This document shows, in pieces, positions 1 through 6,953 of a DNA stretch of 8,611 bases. Position numbers and translations under genes: made by a program. The notes beneath the pieces are model-generated. The model saw nothing but the letters and a program-made list of their open reading frames with translations, made no database searches and had not been told where the DNA came from. This DNA comes from Gammaproteobacteria bacterium (lineage in GTDB: Bacteria > Pseudomonadota > Gammaproteobacteria > Competibacterales > Competibacteraceae), in contig JAIFNF010000024.1 of the NCBI GenBank assembly GCA_020047885.1, forward strand, positions 1 to 8,611. Direction: 5' to 3'. Numbering within the stretch: the first letter of the stretch is position 1; each line of letters starts with the position of its first letter.

Positions 1-1199
1 TCGGCGGACAGAAAAACATGTTCGAGGGGTTGGAAAACTCCAAGGCCATGTATCAGCCGGAAATGATCGCGGTGTCCACGACCTGCATGGCTGAGGTGAT
101 CGGCGATGACCTGAACGCCTTTATCACCAACGCCAAGAAAGATGGCCGGGTGCCGATGGATTTCCCGACCCCCTTCGCCCATACCCCCAGTTTCGTCGGC
201 AGCCATATCACCGGCTGGGACAACATGCTGGAAGGCATCCTCCGCTATTTCACGGTCAACACCATGGAAGGTAAGGCGGTCGGCAGCAATGGCAAACTCA
301 ACATCGTGACCGGCTTCGAGAGCTATCTCGGCAATTTCCGGGTCATCAAGCGGATGTTGAACGAGATGGACGTGGGTTATACCTTCCTGTCCGATCCGGA
401 GGAGATTCTCGACACGCCGGCGGATGGCGAATTCCGCATGTACGCGGGCGGCACGACTCAGGACGAAATCAAGGACGCGCCGAACGCGATTGACACGCTG
501 TTGCTGCAACCGTCGCAATTAGCGAAGACCAAAAAGTATATCCAGGAGACTTGGAATCAACCGGTCAGCGCCATCAACATCCCGATGGGTCTGACATGGA
601 CCGACGACTTTCTGATGAAAGTTTCGGAGCTGACTGGAAAGCCGATTCCCGAATCACTGGCTCAGGAACGGGGTCGGCTGCTGGACATGATGACCGACTC
701 GCACACCTGGCTGCACGGCAAGCGCTTCTCGGTGTTCGGCGATCCCGATTTTGTGACCGGGATGTGCCAGTTCCTGATGGAACTGGGCGCTGAACCGCTG
801 CATGTGTTGTGTCATAACGGTAACAAGCGCTGGACCAAGGAGATCACCAAGCTGCTCAAATCTTCACCTTACGGTCAGGAAGCCGAAGTCCACACCGGTA
901 AGGATCTCTGGCATTTGCGCTCGTTGGTGTTCAGCAACAAGCCCGATTTCCTGATCGGCAACTCCTACGGCAAGTTCATCCAGCGCGACACCTTGCATAA
1001 AGGTAAAGAGCATGAAGTGCCGCTGATTCGCATCGGGTTCCCGCTGTTTGACCGTCACCACTTGCACCGTGATACGACCCTCGGTTACGAGGGGGCAATG
1101 CACATGCTCAAGACCCTGGTGAATGCGGTCATGGAAAAACTCGACCAGGACACCATGACCCTGGGCGAAACCGATTACGCCTTCGACCTGGTGCGCTGA
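1..1199 (+). CDS. nifK: Nitrogenase MoFe protein beta chain (NifK), 3' part
   Basis: Beta subunit of the MoFe dinitrogenase, which with NifD forms the cytoplasmic alpha2beta2 enzyme that reduces N2; the P-cluster sits at the NifD/NifK interface. The frame is open from the first complete codon at position 3 to TGA 1197-1199, giving 398 residues. The A. vinelandii protein has 523 as I recall, so about 125 N-terminal residues lie outside the window. Fragment residue 28 is the Cys of STTCMAEVIGDD (codon 84-86) and corresponds to P-cluster ligand Cys153; fragment residue 63 is the Ser of TPSFVGSH, equivalent to Ser188. The two upstream P-cluster cysteines are therefore off the edge. HTWLHGKRF, CHNGNKRW, GNSYGKFIQRDT and RIGFPLFDRHHLHR are all present, and the usual C-terminus ending DLVR is intact. 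I see no frameshift. An ATG at 18 is internal, not the start. Confidence 0.98.
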   Translation, partial: GGQKNMFEGLENSKAMYQPEMIAVSTTCMAEVIGDDLNAFITNAKKDGRVPMDFPTPFAHTPSFVGSHITGWDNMLEGILRYFTVNTMEGKAVGSNGKLNIVTGFESYLGNFRVIKRMLNEMDVGYTFLSDPEEILDTPADGEFRMYAGGTTQDEIKDAPNAIDTLLLQPSQLAKTKKYIQETWNQPVSAINIPMGLTWTDDFLMKVSELTGKPIPESLAQERGRLLDMMTDSHTWLHGKRFSVFGDPDFVTGMCQFLMELGAEPLHVLCHNGNKRWTKEITKLLKSSPYGQEAEVHTGKDLWHLRSLVFSNKPDFLIGNSYGKFIQRDTLHKGKEHEVPLIRIGFPLFDRHHLHRDTTLGYEGAMHMLKTLVNAVMEKLDQDTMTLGETDYAFDLVR

Positions 1200-1200
1200 A

Positions 1201-1247
1201 CGTTCACCCCCTCCCCCCAACCCCCTCCTACGCAGGGGAGGGGGCTG
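1201..1247 (-). repeat. G-rich palindromic repeat, copy in nifK-nifT gap
   Basis: Read on the minus strand this stretch has the same architecture as the two copies in nifE: CTCCCCT, a short loop, AGGGGG, then GGTTGGGGGGAGGG and a GTGAACG end. On the plus strand CCCCCTCC (1221-1228) can pair with GGAGGGGG (1237-1244) around an 8-nt loop. It occupies most of the 72-bp gap between the nifK stop and the nifT start. There is no T-run after the stem, so it is not a classical intrinsic terminator. It could instead stabilise the upstream nifHDK transcript end or attenuate transcription into nifT, which is inference. Confidence 0.65.
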
Positions 1248-1271
1248 GATTTACGACAGGAGAATGCAGCC

Positions 1272-1484
1272 ATGCCCAATGTCATGCTGCGGAATAATGC
1301 CGCTGGTGAACTGGTGTTCTACATCACCAAGAAGGATCACGAGGAAACCGTCGTCTCCCTGGAACACGCGGGGCCGGGGGTCTGGGGCGGTGAAATGCAA
1401 TTGTCCGACGGCTCGCGGTTCTATCTGGAACCCTTTGCGCAAACGCCCAAGTTACCGTTAACCGTGCGAGTGAAACGGCTATGA
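1272..1484 (+). CDS. nifT: NifT/FixU family protein
   Basis: Small cytoplasmic protein of 70 residues that almost always follows nifK; its biochemical role is not established and mutants in several diazotrophs fix nitrogen. The recognisable family pattern is an N-terminal MPNVMLRNN, then LVFYITKKDHEE, VVSLEH, GVWGGEMQLSDGSRFYLEP and a PKLPLTVRVKRL end, which agrees with remembered A. vinelandii NifT. The start ATG at 1272 has AGGAGA (1258-1263) 8 nt upstream. An overlapping out-of-frame ATG at 1264 gives no family match. The TGA (1482-1484) overlaps the nifY ATG in an ATGA junction, so translation of the two is probably coupled. Confidence 0.96.
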   Translation: MPNVMLRNNAAGELVFYITKKDHEETVVSLEHAGPGVWGGEMQLSDGSRFYLEPFAQTPKLPLTVRVKRL

Positions 1485-2194
1485 CCGACGCCAGCCCCCT
1501 TCCCGACTGTCTCGCGCTGCGCATCGGTCTGGCGGCGCGGCAACTGCCGGATACCACACCGGGCCAATTGCTTCGGGTGCTGGTCGCCGTGCTGGGTGAA
1601 CCCCTGACCGAGACCAAGTTGAACAGCCTGAAGATCCGGGATCTCAAAACCGGCGCTGATAACGCTTTGGAAGAGATGGATGGGGCGGTGTTGCGGCTGG
1701 CGTTGCACTTTCTCCACGGTGAAGAGGAAGCGGTCACGCAAAAGGCGATCCCGACTCCTTACACGGATGACGACGCCCCCTTACCCCATTCGATTCGGAT
1801 TGCCTGCGCCTCGAATAACGGCGAGCGTTTGGATGGTCATTTCGGCTCCTGCGCCCGGTTCCTGATCTACCAGGTTTCCGCGACGGATGCGCGATTGGTC
1901 GCGGTGCGTCCCGCTTCAGTGGTGACCCGACTTAGCGTCGACCATAGCGCGGAGCGGGTCGCGTTGATCGATGATTGTGATCTGCTCTGTGTCCTGTCCA
2001 TCGGTGGGCCAGCCGCCGCCCGGGTGGTCAACAGCGGCGTGCATCCCTTCAAACGCCCACAGGCGGAAGATATTTCAGCGTTGCTTATTGAATTGCAACG
2101 GGTATTGGCCGGCGATCCACCGCCCTGGCTAGCCCGGATTATGGGGCGCACGGTGCCTGAGCGATTTTTGGCCGAGATGGAGGAGGCGTCATGA
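1481..2194 (+). CDS. nifY: NifY/NafY-type FeMo-cofactor and apo-dinitrogenase accessory protein
   Basis: A protein of 237 residues of the NifY/NafY class, which binds apo-dinitrogenase and FeMo-co to help cofactor insertion. Two parts are visible. Residues about 1-90 form a helical N-terminal domain (CLALRIGLAARQLPD, LLRVLVAVLGEPLT, LRLALHFLHG), as in NafY/NifY. Residues about 104-225 form the dinitrogenase iron-molybdenum cofactor-binding fold shared with NifX, with SIRIACASNNGERLDGHFG, LIDDCDLLCVLSIGGPAAARVV and the closing PPPWLARIMGR. His120 in DGHFG corresponds to the His (121 in A. vinelandii NafY, from memory) implicated in FeMo-co binding. The start at 1481 is fixed by the ATGA overlap with nifT. 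NifY and NafY are hard to separate by sequence alone; position right after nifT favours nifY. Confidence 0.9.
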   Translation: MTDASPLPDCLALRIGLAARQLPDTTPGQLLRVLVAVLGEPLTETKLNSLKIRDLKTGADNALEEMDGAVLRLALHFLHGEEEAVTQKAIPTPYTDDDAPLPHSIRIACASNNGERLDGHFGSCARFLIYQVSATDARLVAVRPASVVTRLSVDHSAERVALIDDCDLLCVLSIGGPAAARVVNSGVHPFKRPQAEDISALLIELQRVLAGDPPPWLARIMGRTVPERFLAEMEEAS

Positions 2195-2469
2195 TCACTC
2201 CCTACCAACTCGACGATATTGCCGAATGGGCGGAAACGCACGGTGTGGATGACGCCGCGCTCAGTCACTTGCGCCAGGCGTATCCCGGTGTGCACTTCAC
2301 CCAGTGTCTGGACGACGACATCAACCATGCCGAACCGGCGTTGCAAGGCAACGGGATCAATCTGTATCTGGTAGATGGTCGCCAGCATTGTCTGCGCCTG
2401 ACCGATGATCTTGAGAACGCGACCGGGGTCGTGCTGGCCGTGGTCACTGAAGACTGTGTTGAGTCCTGA
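2191..2469 (+). CDS. Small nif-cluster protein (DUF6129-like)
   Basis: A 92-residue acidic protein with no signal peptide or membrane segment. It opens MITPYQLDDIAEWAETHG and has HLRQAYPGVHFTQCLDDD in the middle, then NLYLVDGRQHCLRLT and GVVLAVVTED near the end. I believe this pattern belongs to the family listed as DUF6129, found beside nifY or nifE in proteobacterial nif clusters, but I assign it from memory and no function is known to me. Cys39, Cys67 and Cys89 are too scattered for a cluster motif. The start is set by the ATGA overlap with nifY and GGAGG (2180-2184) upstream. Expression with nifY suggests a role in nitrogenase maturation, which is inference only. Confidence 0.8.
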   Translation: MITPYQLDDIAEWAETHGVDDAALSHLRQAYPGVHFTQCLDDDINHAEPALQGNGINLYLVDGRQHCLRLTDDLENATGVVLAVVTEDCVES

Positions 2470-2505
2470 TTAAAAATCATCGTTTAACTTAATGAGGTAA
2501 TCCCC

Positions 2506-3030
2506 ATGGCCAAGATTGGTTTGTTCTACGCCACTGACACGGGCACGACCCGCAAAATTGCCAAGCGGATCAAGAAGCAGTTTCTGGACGAGGAGCTGGC
2601 GCTGTTTGATATGGCGAAAACCACGCCGGACGCCATGCTGGATTGCGAAGCGCTGATCATCGGTACGCCCACCCTCGGTGATGGTGAGTTGCCGGATCCC
2701 CTGACCGAGTTCCTGGGGCAACTAGAAGCGCGTCATCTGGAAGGGAAACCCATTGCCCTGTTCGGACTGGGCGACCAAGTGGGTTACCCCACCGAATTCG
2801 TCGATGCGATGGGCATTCTGCACAAGAAACTCCGGAAGCTCGGCGCTAACTTGATCGGCAATTGGCCGGTTGACGGCTACGAGTTTGAGAAATCCAAGGC
2901 GCTACGTGATGGTGAGTTCGTCGGTCTGGTGCTCGACCAAGATAACCAGGCGGATTTAACCAACGAGCGCATCGAGGAATGGCTGGAATTAGTCAAGCCG
3001 GAATTGCTGGGCATGGCGGTAGCCGTGTGA
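2506..3030 (+). CDS. nifF: Nif-specific flavodoxin (NifF)
   Basis: A cytoplasmic FMN protein of 174 residues that donates low-potential electrons to the nitrogenase Fe protein. The phosphate-binding loop is ATDTGTTRKIAKRIKK (T10-x-T12-G-T-T15), the second FMN loop is GTPTLGDGELPD (53-64) and the third is FGLGDQVGYP (86-95) with its conserved Tyr94; WPVDGYEFEKS and LDQDNQADLTNERIEEWL complete the match to A. vinelandii NifF. After GELPD the chain is about 8 residues shorter than I recall for A. vinelandii NifF and lacks the Trp that normally flanks the flavin there. The start ATG has GAGGT 7 nt upstream. The gene sits between orf92 and nifE, so it should be co-expressed with the FeMo-co assembly genes. 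Confidence 0.95.
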   Translation: MAKIGLFYATDTGTTRKIAKRIKKQFLDEELALFDMAKTTPDAMLDCEALIIGTPTLGDGELPDPLTEFLGQLEARHLEGKPIALFGLGDQVGYPTEFVDAMGILHKKLRKLGANLIGNWPVDGYEFEKSKALRDGEFVGLVLDQDNQADLTNERIEEWLELVKPELLGMAVAV

Positions 3031-3081
3031 ATGGGAACCGCTAAGACCCTATTGGAAATCACCTTAGCCTCGGGCCGTTAA
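3031..3081 (+). other. Possible 16-codon leader ORF between nifF and nifE
   Basis: An ATG directly abutting the nifF TGA opens a frame encoding [16 protein letters not shown] and ending in TAA 4 nt before the nifE ATG. nifE itself has no clear Shine-Dalgarno sequence, so ribosomes finishing this frame could reinitiate at nifE. A 16-codon frame can easily occur by chance, hence the low confidence. Confidence 0.2.
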
Positions 3082-3085
3082 CTCC

Positions 3086-4573
3086 ATGAAAGCCGCTGAC
3101 CTTGCTGCATTACGTGATGAGCCGGCCTGCGCCCATAACGCGCAGGCAAAATTGGGTTGCGCCCGGCCCACGCCCGGCGCAGCAGCAGGCGGTTGCGCGT
3201 TTGATGGCGCGCAGATTTCGCTGCTACCGATTGCCGATGTCGCTCATATTGTGCATGGACCGATTGCCTGCGCTGGGGATTCCTGGGACAACCGGGGCAC
3301 GCAGTCCAGTGGCCCGGCGCTCTTCAAACTCGGGATGACCACCGATTTGAATGAGCAGGATGTGATCATGGGGCGCAGCGAAAAACGCTTGTTTCATGGC
3401 ATCAAGCAGGCGATTGACCGCTATTCCCCGGCGGCGGTCTTTGTCTACAGCACCTGCGTCACCGCATTGATCGGCGACGATCTGGACGCGATCTGCAAGG
3501 CGGCGGCTGAACGCTGGGGCGTTCCGGTCATTCCCATTGACGCCGCGGGCTTCTACGGCAGCAAAAACTTCGGTAACCGGATTGCCGGTGAAGCCATGAT
3601 CAACTGCGTCGTCGGTGGTCGGGAACCCGAACCGCCGCCGGTGGATCCCGCCCGGCCTGAACTCAAAGTTCACGATATTAACTTGATCGGCGAGTACAAC
3701 ATCGCCGGTGAGTTGTGGAACACCCTGCCCTTGTTCGATGAACTGGGGTTGCGGTTGCTGTGTTCGCTGTCCGGCGATGCCCGGTTCCGGGAAATTCAAA
3801 CCATGCACCGCGCTGAGGTGAACATGGTGGTGTGTTCCCGCGCCATGCTCAACGTCGCCCGCAAACTACAGGAACGCTTCGGCACGCCCTGGTTTGAAGG
3901 CAGCTTTTATGGCATCAGCGATGTGTCCGCCGCGCTGCGTCAATTCGCGGCGGTGCTCAATGATCCCGATTTGACCCAGCGCACCGAAGCCCTGATCGCC
4001 CGCGAGGAAGCTTATACCCATGCCGCATTAGCGCCGTGGCGGGAACGACTGCGCGGCAAACGGGTGTTGCTCTACACCGGTGGGGTCAAGTCCTGGTCTA
4101 TCGTGGCCGCCTTGCAGGAACTGGGCATGACGGTGGTGGCGAGCGGCGCCAAGAAATCGACCGAGGAAGACAAGGCGCGGATTCGGGAATTGATGGGCGA
4201 GGATGCGGAGTTGATTGAGGACGGTAATCCACGCGGTTTGCTTGATCTGGCTCGCACTCACCACGCCGATCTGCTGGTGGCGGGTGGTCGCAATCTGTAC
4301 ACCGCGCTCAAGGCTCGCTTGCCGTTTGTGGACGTGAATCAGGAACGGGAACACGGTTACGCCGGCTATCGCGGCATGATCACCCTGGCGCAGGAATTGG
4401 CTCGAACCCTGGAAAGTCCGATTTGGGAGGCGGTGCGACGCCCCGCACCCTGGCATGAACTCCCCTCGCTCAGCGGGAAAGGGGTTGGGGGTGAGGGCGT
4501 TGATCTCCCCTCGCCCAGTCGGAGAGGGGTTGGGGGTGAGGGCGTTCAACGTCTGGAGGCCGCTCATGGCTGA
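3086..4573 (+). CDS. nifE: Nitrogenase FeMo-cofactor scaffold protein NifE, with repeat-derived C-terminal tail
   Basis: Subunit of the NifEN complex, a NifDK homologue on which the NifB product (L-cluster) is converted to FeMo-co. The protein has 495 residues. The N-terminus [15 protein letters not shown] matches NifE. Cysteines 37 (GGCAFDG), 62 (GPIACAG), 124 (YSTCV) and 250 (VVCSR) are all in place, equivalent to NifD P-cluster ligands 62, 88, 154 and the FeMo-co ligand 275. [22 protein letters not shown] and [11 protein letters not shown] follow. NifE normally ends around SPIW...APW, reached here at residue 456. Residues 459-488 are instead two 15-residue copies ([15 protein letters not shown] and [15 protein letters not shown]) encoded by a tandem G-rich repeat, then RLEAAHG. 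ATG 3086 is the only possible start, because an in-frame TAG lies at 3065. The stop overlaps nifN by 8 nt. Confidence 0.97.
   Translation: MKAADLAALRDEPACAHNAQAKLGCARPTPGAAAGGCAFDGAQISLLPIADVAHIVHGPIACAGDSWDNRGTQSSGPALFKLGMTTDLNEQDVIMGRSEKRLFHGIKQAIDRYSPAAVFVYSTCVTALIGDDLDAICKAAAERWGVPVIPIDAAGFYGSKNFGNRIAGEAMINCVVGGREPEPPPVDPARPELKVHDINLIGEYNIAGELWNTLPLFDELGLRLLCSLSGDARFREIQTMHRAEVNMVVCSRAMLNVARKLQERFGTPWFEGSFYGISDVSAALRQFAAVLNDPDLTQRTEALIAREEAYTHAALAPWRERLRGKRVLLYTGGVKSWSIVAALQELGMTVVASGAKKSTEEDKARIRELMGEDAELIEDGNPRGLLDLARTHHADLLVAGGRNLYTALKARLPFVDVNQEREHGYAGYRGMITLAQELARTLESPIWEAVRRPAPWHELPSLSGKGVGGEGVDLPSPSRRGVGGEGVQRLEAAHG
4460..4549 (+). repeat. Two tandem 45-bp G-rich palindromic repeats inside nifE
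   Basis: Copy 1 is 4460-4504 and copy 2 is 4505-4549; 39 of 45 positions agree, including an identical 20-base block (4480-4499 and 4525-4544) containing GGGGTTGGGGGTGAGGG. Each copy begins CTCCCCTCGC, and CCCCTC (4507-4512) can pair with GAGGGG (4524-4529) in copy 2. The period of 45 is a multiple of three, so the nifE frame stays open and each copy encodes 15 residues. A related copy lies inverted at 1201-1247. From general experience such elements are dispersed in high copy number in some proteobacterial genomes; I cannot count them here. Confidence 0.9.
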
Positions 4574-6002
4574 AATTATCCGCCGCAGCAAGCCACTCTC
4601 GGTCAGTCCACTGAAAAGCAGTCAGCCGCTTGGCGCGAGTCTGGCGATGCTCGGCCTGAACCGGGCGATTCCGCTCTTGCACGGCGCTCAGGGTTGTACC
4701 GCGTTCGCCAAGGTGTTTCTAGTCCGTCATTTCCGCGAGCCGATTCCGTTGCAAACCAGCGCTCTGGATCCGATCAGCAGCATCATGGGCGCGGATGACA
4801 GTCTGTTAGCCGGTCTGCGCACGGTTTGCGAGAAACACCATCCTGCGGCAGTCGGGCTGTTGACCACCGGCCTGACCGAAACGCAAGGGACTGATATTCA
4901 CCGGGTGGTGAAAGATTTCCGCGAACGCTACCCGGAATTTCAGACGGTGCGCATCGTTCCCGTGAATACCCCGGATTTCAACGGCTGTCTGGAAAGTGGC
5001 TTCGCCGCTGCCGTGACCGCGATGATCGCTGAATGGGTTCCACCGATAAGCTACCCCGCCTCAGTCAAGGCCGGGAAAATTCGCAGCCCGTCCCGGTTAA
5101 TTAACGTGCTGTGCGGTTCCTCGCTGACGCCGGGTGATCTGGAAGCCTTGCGCGAGTTGATCGAGCAGTTCGGCTTGCATCCGGTGTTGCTTCCCGATTT
5201 GTCGGATTCGCTGGACGGGCATCTGGACGCTGAGGATTACCACCCGCTCACGACGGGCGGAACCCCGCTGGCCGCGTTCACCACCTTGAGCGATGCGGTT
5301 GCGACGCTGGTCATCGGCGCTTCGCTGGATCGCGCTGCCACGTTGTTGCAGGAGCGTACTGGCGTACCTACGCACCGGTTCCCGCATTTATTCGGGCTGG
5401 AAGCGACCGACCGGTTAGTGATGACGCTGGCGGGAATTACCGGTCAACCGGTTCCCGCGACCGTGGCGCGGCAACGGGCGCAATTGCAGGACGCGATGCT
5501 CGACACTCACTTTTTGCTCGGTCAGGCGCGGATCGCTATCGCCGCTGATCCTGATCTACTGAGCGGTTTTAGTCAGTTGCTGGTGGAAATGGGCGCAGAA
5601 ATCGTCGCAGCGGTGACGTCGGCTAATACGCCTACTCTGGCGCACTTGCCGCTGAAGCAGGTGCACATCGGCGATTTGGACGACCTGGAAACCCTGGCGC
5701 GGGAGCGAGAAGCCGAACTGGTGATTGGTAGTTCCCATGCGCTGGACACGGCTAACCGGCTGGATTTACCGCTGCTGCGTGCCGGTTATCCGCTCCACGA
5801 CCAGTTCGGCGGCTATCAACGCGCCTGGATCGGTTACCGGGGTGCACGGCAGGCGTTGTTCGATTTGGCGAACGCATTGATGAGCCATGCTGAACACGCG
5901 GTCGCGCCCTATCACTCGATTTATTCACTCAAAGCCGACGACCGGCGGGAGGCAGGGCATGGCGTTACTCAGGCATCTGCGCATTCTGGCTGGCGGCATT
6001 AG
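4566..6002 (+). CDS. nifN: Nitrogenase FeMo-cofactor scaffold protein NifN
   Basis: Partner of NifE in the NifEN scaffold complex and homologue of NifK. The protein has 478 residues. [38 protein letters not shown] (Cys44, the conserved cluster-region cysteine), [66 protein letters not shown] and [12 protein letters not shown] match NifN along its length, and the WRH C-terminus resembles A. vinelandii NifN. The start is ATG 4566, with GGAGG (4555-4559) 6 nt upstream and the expected N-terminus. The frame stays open further upstream to an ATG at 4455, but those extra 37 codons would translate the tandem repeat in another frame and do not resemble NifN. The gene overlaps nifE by 8 nt and nifX by 44 nt, implying coupled translation of nifENX. 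Confidence 0.97.
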   Translation: MAEIIRRSKPLSVSPLKSSQPLGASLAMLGLNRAIPLLHGAQGCTAFAKVFLVRHFREPIPLQTSALDPISSIMGADDSLLAGLRTVCEKHHPAAVGLLTTGLTETQGTDIHRVVKDFRERYPEFQTVRIVPVNTPDFNGCLESGFAAAVTAMIAEWVPPISYPASVKAGKIRSPSRLINVLCGSSLTPGDLEALRELIEQFGLHPVLLPDLSDSLDGHLDAEDYHPLTTGGTPLAAFTTLSDAVATLVIGASLDRAATLLQERTGVPTHRFPHLFGLEATDRLVMTLAGITGQPVPATVARQRAQLQDAMLDTHFLLGQARIAIAADPDLLSGFSQLLVEMGAEIVAAVTSANTPTLAHLPLKQVHIGDLDDLETLAREREAELVIGSSHALDTANRLDLPLLRAGYPLHDQFGGYQRAWIGYRGARQALFDLANALMSHAEHAVAPYHSIYSLKADDRREAGHGVTQASAHSGWRH

Positions 6003-6453
6003 GGAACGCAGCATGATGCCAACCATCAAGGCCGCCTTCGCCACCAGTGACCGCCATCGCGTCGACCAACACTTTGGCGCGGCCAGCGGCCTCCTGATTT
6101 ACGCAGTGACCGCGGAACAGGCGAGCCTGATCGAATTTGCCCAGTTCGGCGCACTCGACCAGGATCGCCATGAAGACAAACTCGCTGCCAAGCTGGCGCT
6201 ATTACACGGTTGCGCCGTGGTGTATTGCGAAGCGATTGGCGGCTCGGCCATCCAGCAACTGCTGAGTATCGGCGTGCAACCGCACCGCGTGGAGTCCGGC
6301 ACGGCCATTCCCGCGCTCCTGGCGGAATTGCAAGCAGGGCTGCGCAGTGGTGCACCCGCCTGGCTGAATCGCAGCATCGCCCGGCAGCGCCAGACCCACG
6401 ACCGGGCTGAGGGGCGATTCGCCGCGATGGAAGCGGAAGGTTGGCAGGATTAA
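5959..6453 (+). CDS. nifX: Nitrogenase cofactor-precursor carrier protein NifX
   Basis: Small cytoplasmic carrier that binds NifB-co and other FeMo-co precursors and exchanges them with NifEN. With the chosen start it has 164 residues, close to the roughly 158 of A. vinelandii NifX. The single cofactor-binding domain starts TIKAAFATSDRHRVDQHFG (His38 of QHFG is the likely cofactor-side residue), then EDKLAAKLALLHGCAVVYCEAIGGSAIQQLLSIGVQP, and ends in the family's AMEAEGW pattern. The start is uncertain. ATG 5959 has GGGAGG (5947-5952) 6 nt upstream and leaves a short N-terminal leader as in other NifX proteins. ATG 6013, preceded by AGGGA right after the nifN stop, would give 146 residues. 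An ATG at 5887 would add 24 residues read out of frame from the end of nifN and is unlikely. Confidence 0.94.
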   Translation: MALLRHLRILAGGIRERSMMPTIKAAFATSDRHRVDQHFGAASGLLIYAVTAEQASLIEFAQFGALDQDRHEDKLAAKLALLHGCAVVYCEAIGGSAIQQLLSIGVQPHRVESGTAIPALLAELQAGLRSGAPAWLNRSIARQRQTHDRAEGRFAAMEAEGWQD

Positions 6454-6484
6454 CAAGTTCATTAAAGCAAGCGAGGTATGTAGC

Positions 6485-6805
6485 ATGGGCGCAGAACAAA
6501 CCATTACCGGCCTGACACGGGGTGGCACTTCTTGGGTTCCCCAGTTCGCCGTTGCCCTGGATGAGGCAAAATGCATCGGCTGCGGCCGTTGTTACAAAGT
6601 CTGCCCACGCGATGTGTTGACCATCGTGCAGCGGGCGATTGATGACGTCGATCTGGATGATGAAGACGATGAAGATGAAGATGACGACAGCGACAATTCC
6701 TTTATGACACTCTCCAATCCCATGGATTGCATTGGTTGCGAAGCCTGCTCGCGGGTCTGCCCCAAGGCCTGCTTCACCCATGCCACGGGTGCGCTGGCGG
6801 CGTAG
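6485..6805 (+). CDS. fdxB: Nif-specific 2[4Fe-4S] ferredoxin (ferredoxin III type)
   Basis: An electron carrier of 106 residues with two cluster motifs: C30-x2-C33-x2-C36-x3-C40-P and C82-x2-C85-x2-C88-x3-C92-P, plus a further Cys96. The leader GLTRGGTSWVPQF and the placement after nifX match the nif-specific ferredoxin III family (fdxB of Rhodobacter); fdxN is the competing symbol. Between the two cluster motifs, residues 53-70 hold an almost purely acidic run (15 of 18 residues Asp or Glu), which separates the two cluster halves and is longer than in most small ferredoxins. The start ATG has GAGG (6473-6476) 8 nt upstream. It is the last gene of the block here; its partner may be nitrogenase reductase or a maturation enzyme, which the sequence cannot decide. 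Confidence 0.93.
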   Translation: MGAEQTITGLTRGGTSWVPQFAVALDEAKCIGCGRCYKVCPRDVLTIVQRAIDDVDLDDEDDEDEDDDSDNSFMTLSNPMDCIGCEACSRVCPKACFTHATGALAA

Positions 6806-6822
6806 GTAGGGACTATGGGGAA

Positions 6823-6859
6823 CCGCCATCGCCCAAGGGTTGCTCCAGGGCGGCGGCGG
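6823..6859 (+). terminator. GC-rich hairpin after the ferredoxin gene, possible 3' end of the nif transcript
   Basis: CCGCCATCGCCC (6823-6834) can pair with GGGCGGCGGCGG (6848-6859) with one mismatch and one G-T wobble around a 13-nt loop, starting 17 nt after the fdx stop. No T-run follows on either strand, so this is not a textbook intrinsic terminator. It may block 3' exonucleases or act with Rho. It lies between convergent genes. The rest of the 148-bp gap 6806-6953 holds nothing else I can name. Confidence 0.35.
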
Positions 6860-6953
6860 GGTCGGGAATAACGGCGATGACGGGACCGGCCAGAAGTTAA
6901 AGCAAGTTTGGCACCGACCGCCGTTTTGCCACAGATTAGCGACTGAACCACAG

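Noticed and set aside
3049..3068. A -24/-12-like TTGGAAATCACCTTAGCC before nifE
   Set aside because: The GG and GC are 11 nt apart instead of 10, and the flanking TGGCAC and TTGC contexts are absent.
3224..3808. A 194-codon minus-strand frame within nifE
   Set aside because: It is the antisense shadow of the strongly conserved N-terminal half of NifE and has no recognisable domain or ribosome-binding site.
4460..4549. The tandem repeat as a CRISPR fragment
   Set aside because: Units abut without unique spacers and lie within nifE; they are palindromic G-rich elements.
4455..4565. An upstream ATG that would extend NifN by 37 residues
   Set aside because: The extra residues come from the repeat in a different frame, while ATG 4566 has a good GGAGG and the standard NifN N-terminus.
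4028..4591. A 187-codon minus-strand frame containing [16 protein letters not shown] peptides
   Set aside because: It is antisense to nifE; the peptide is just the palindromic repeat read on the other strand, a common source of false genes.
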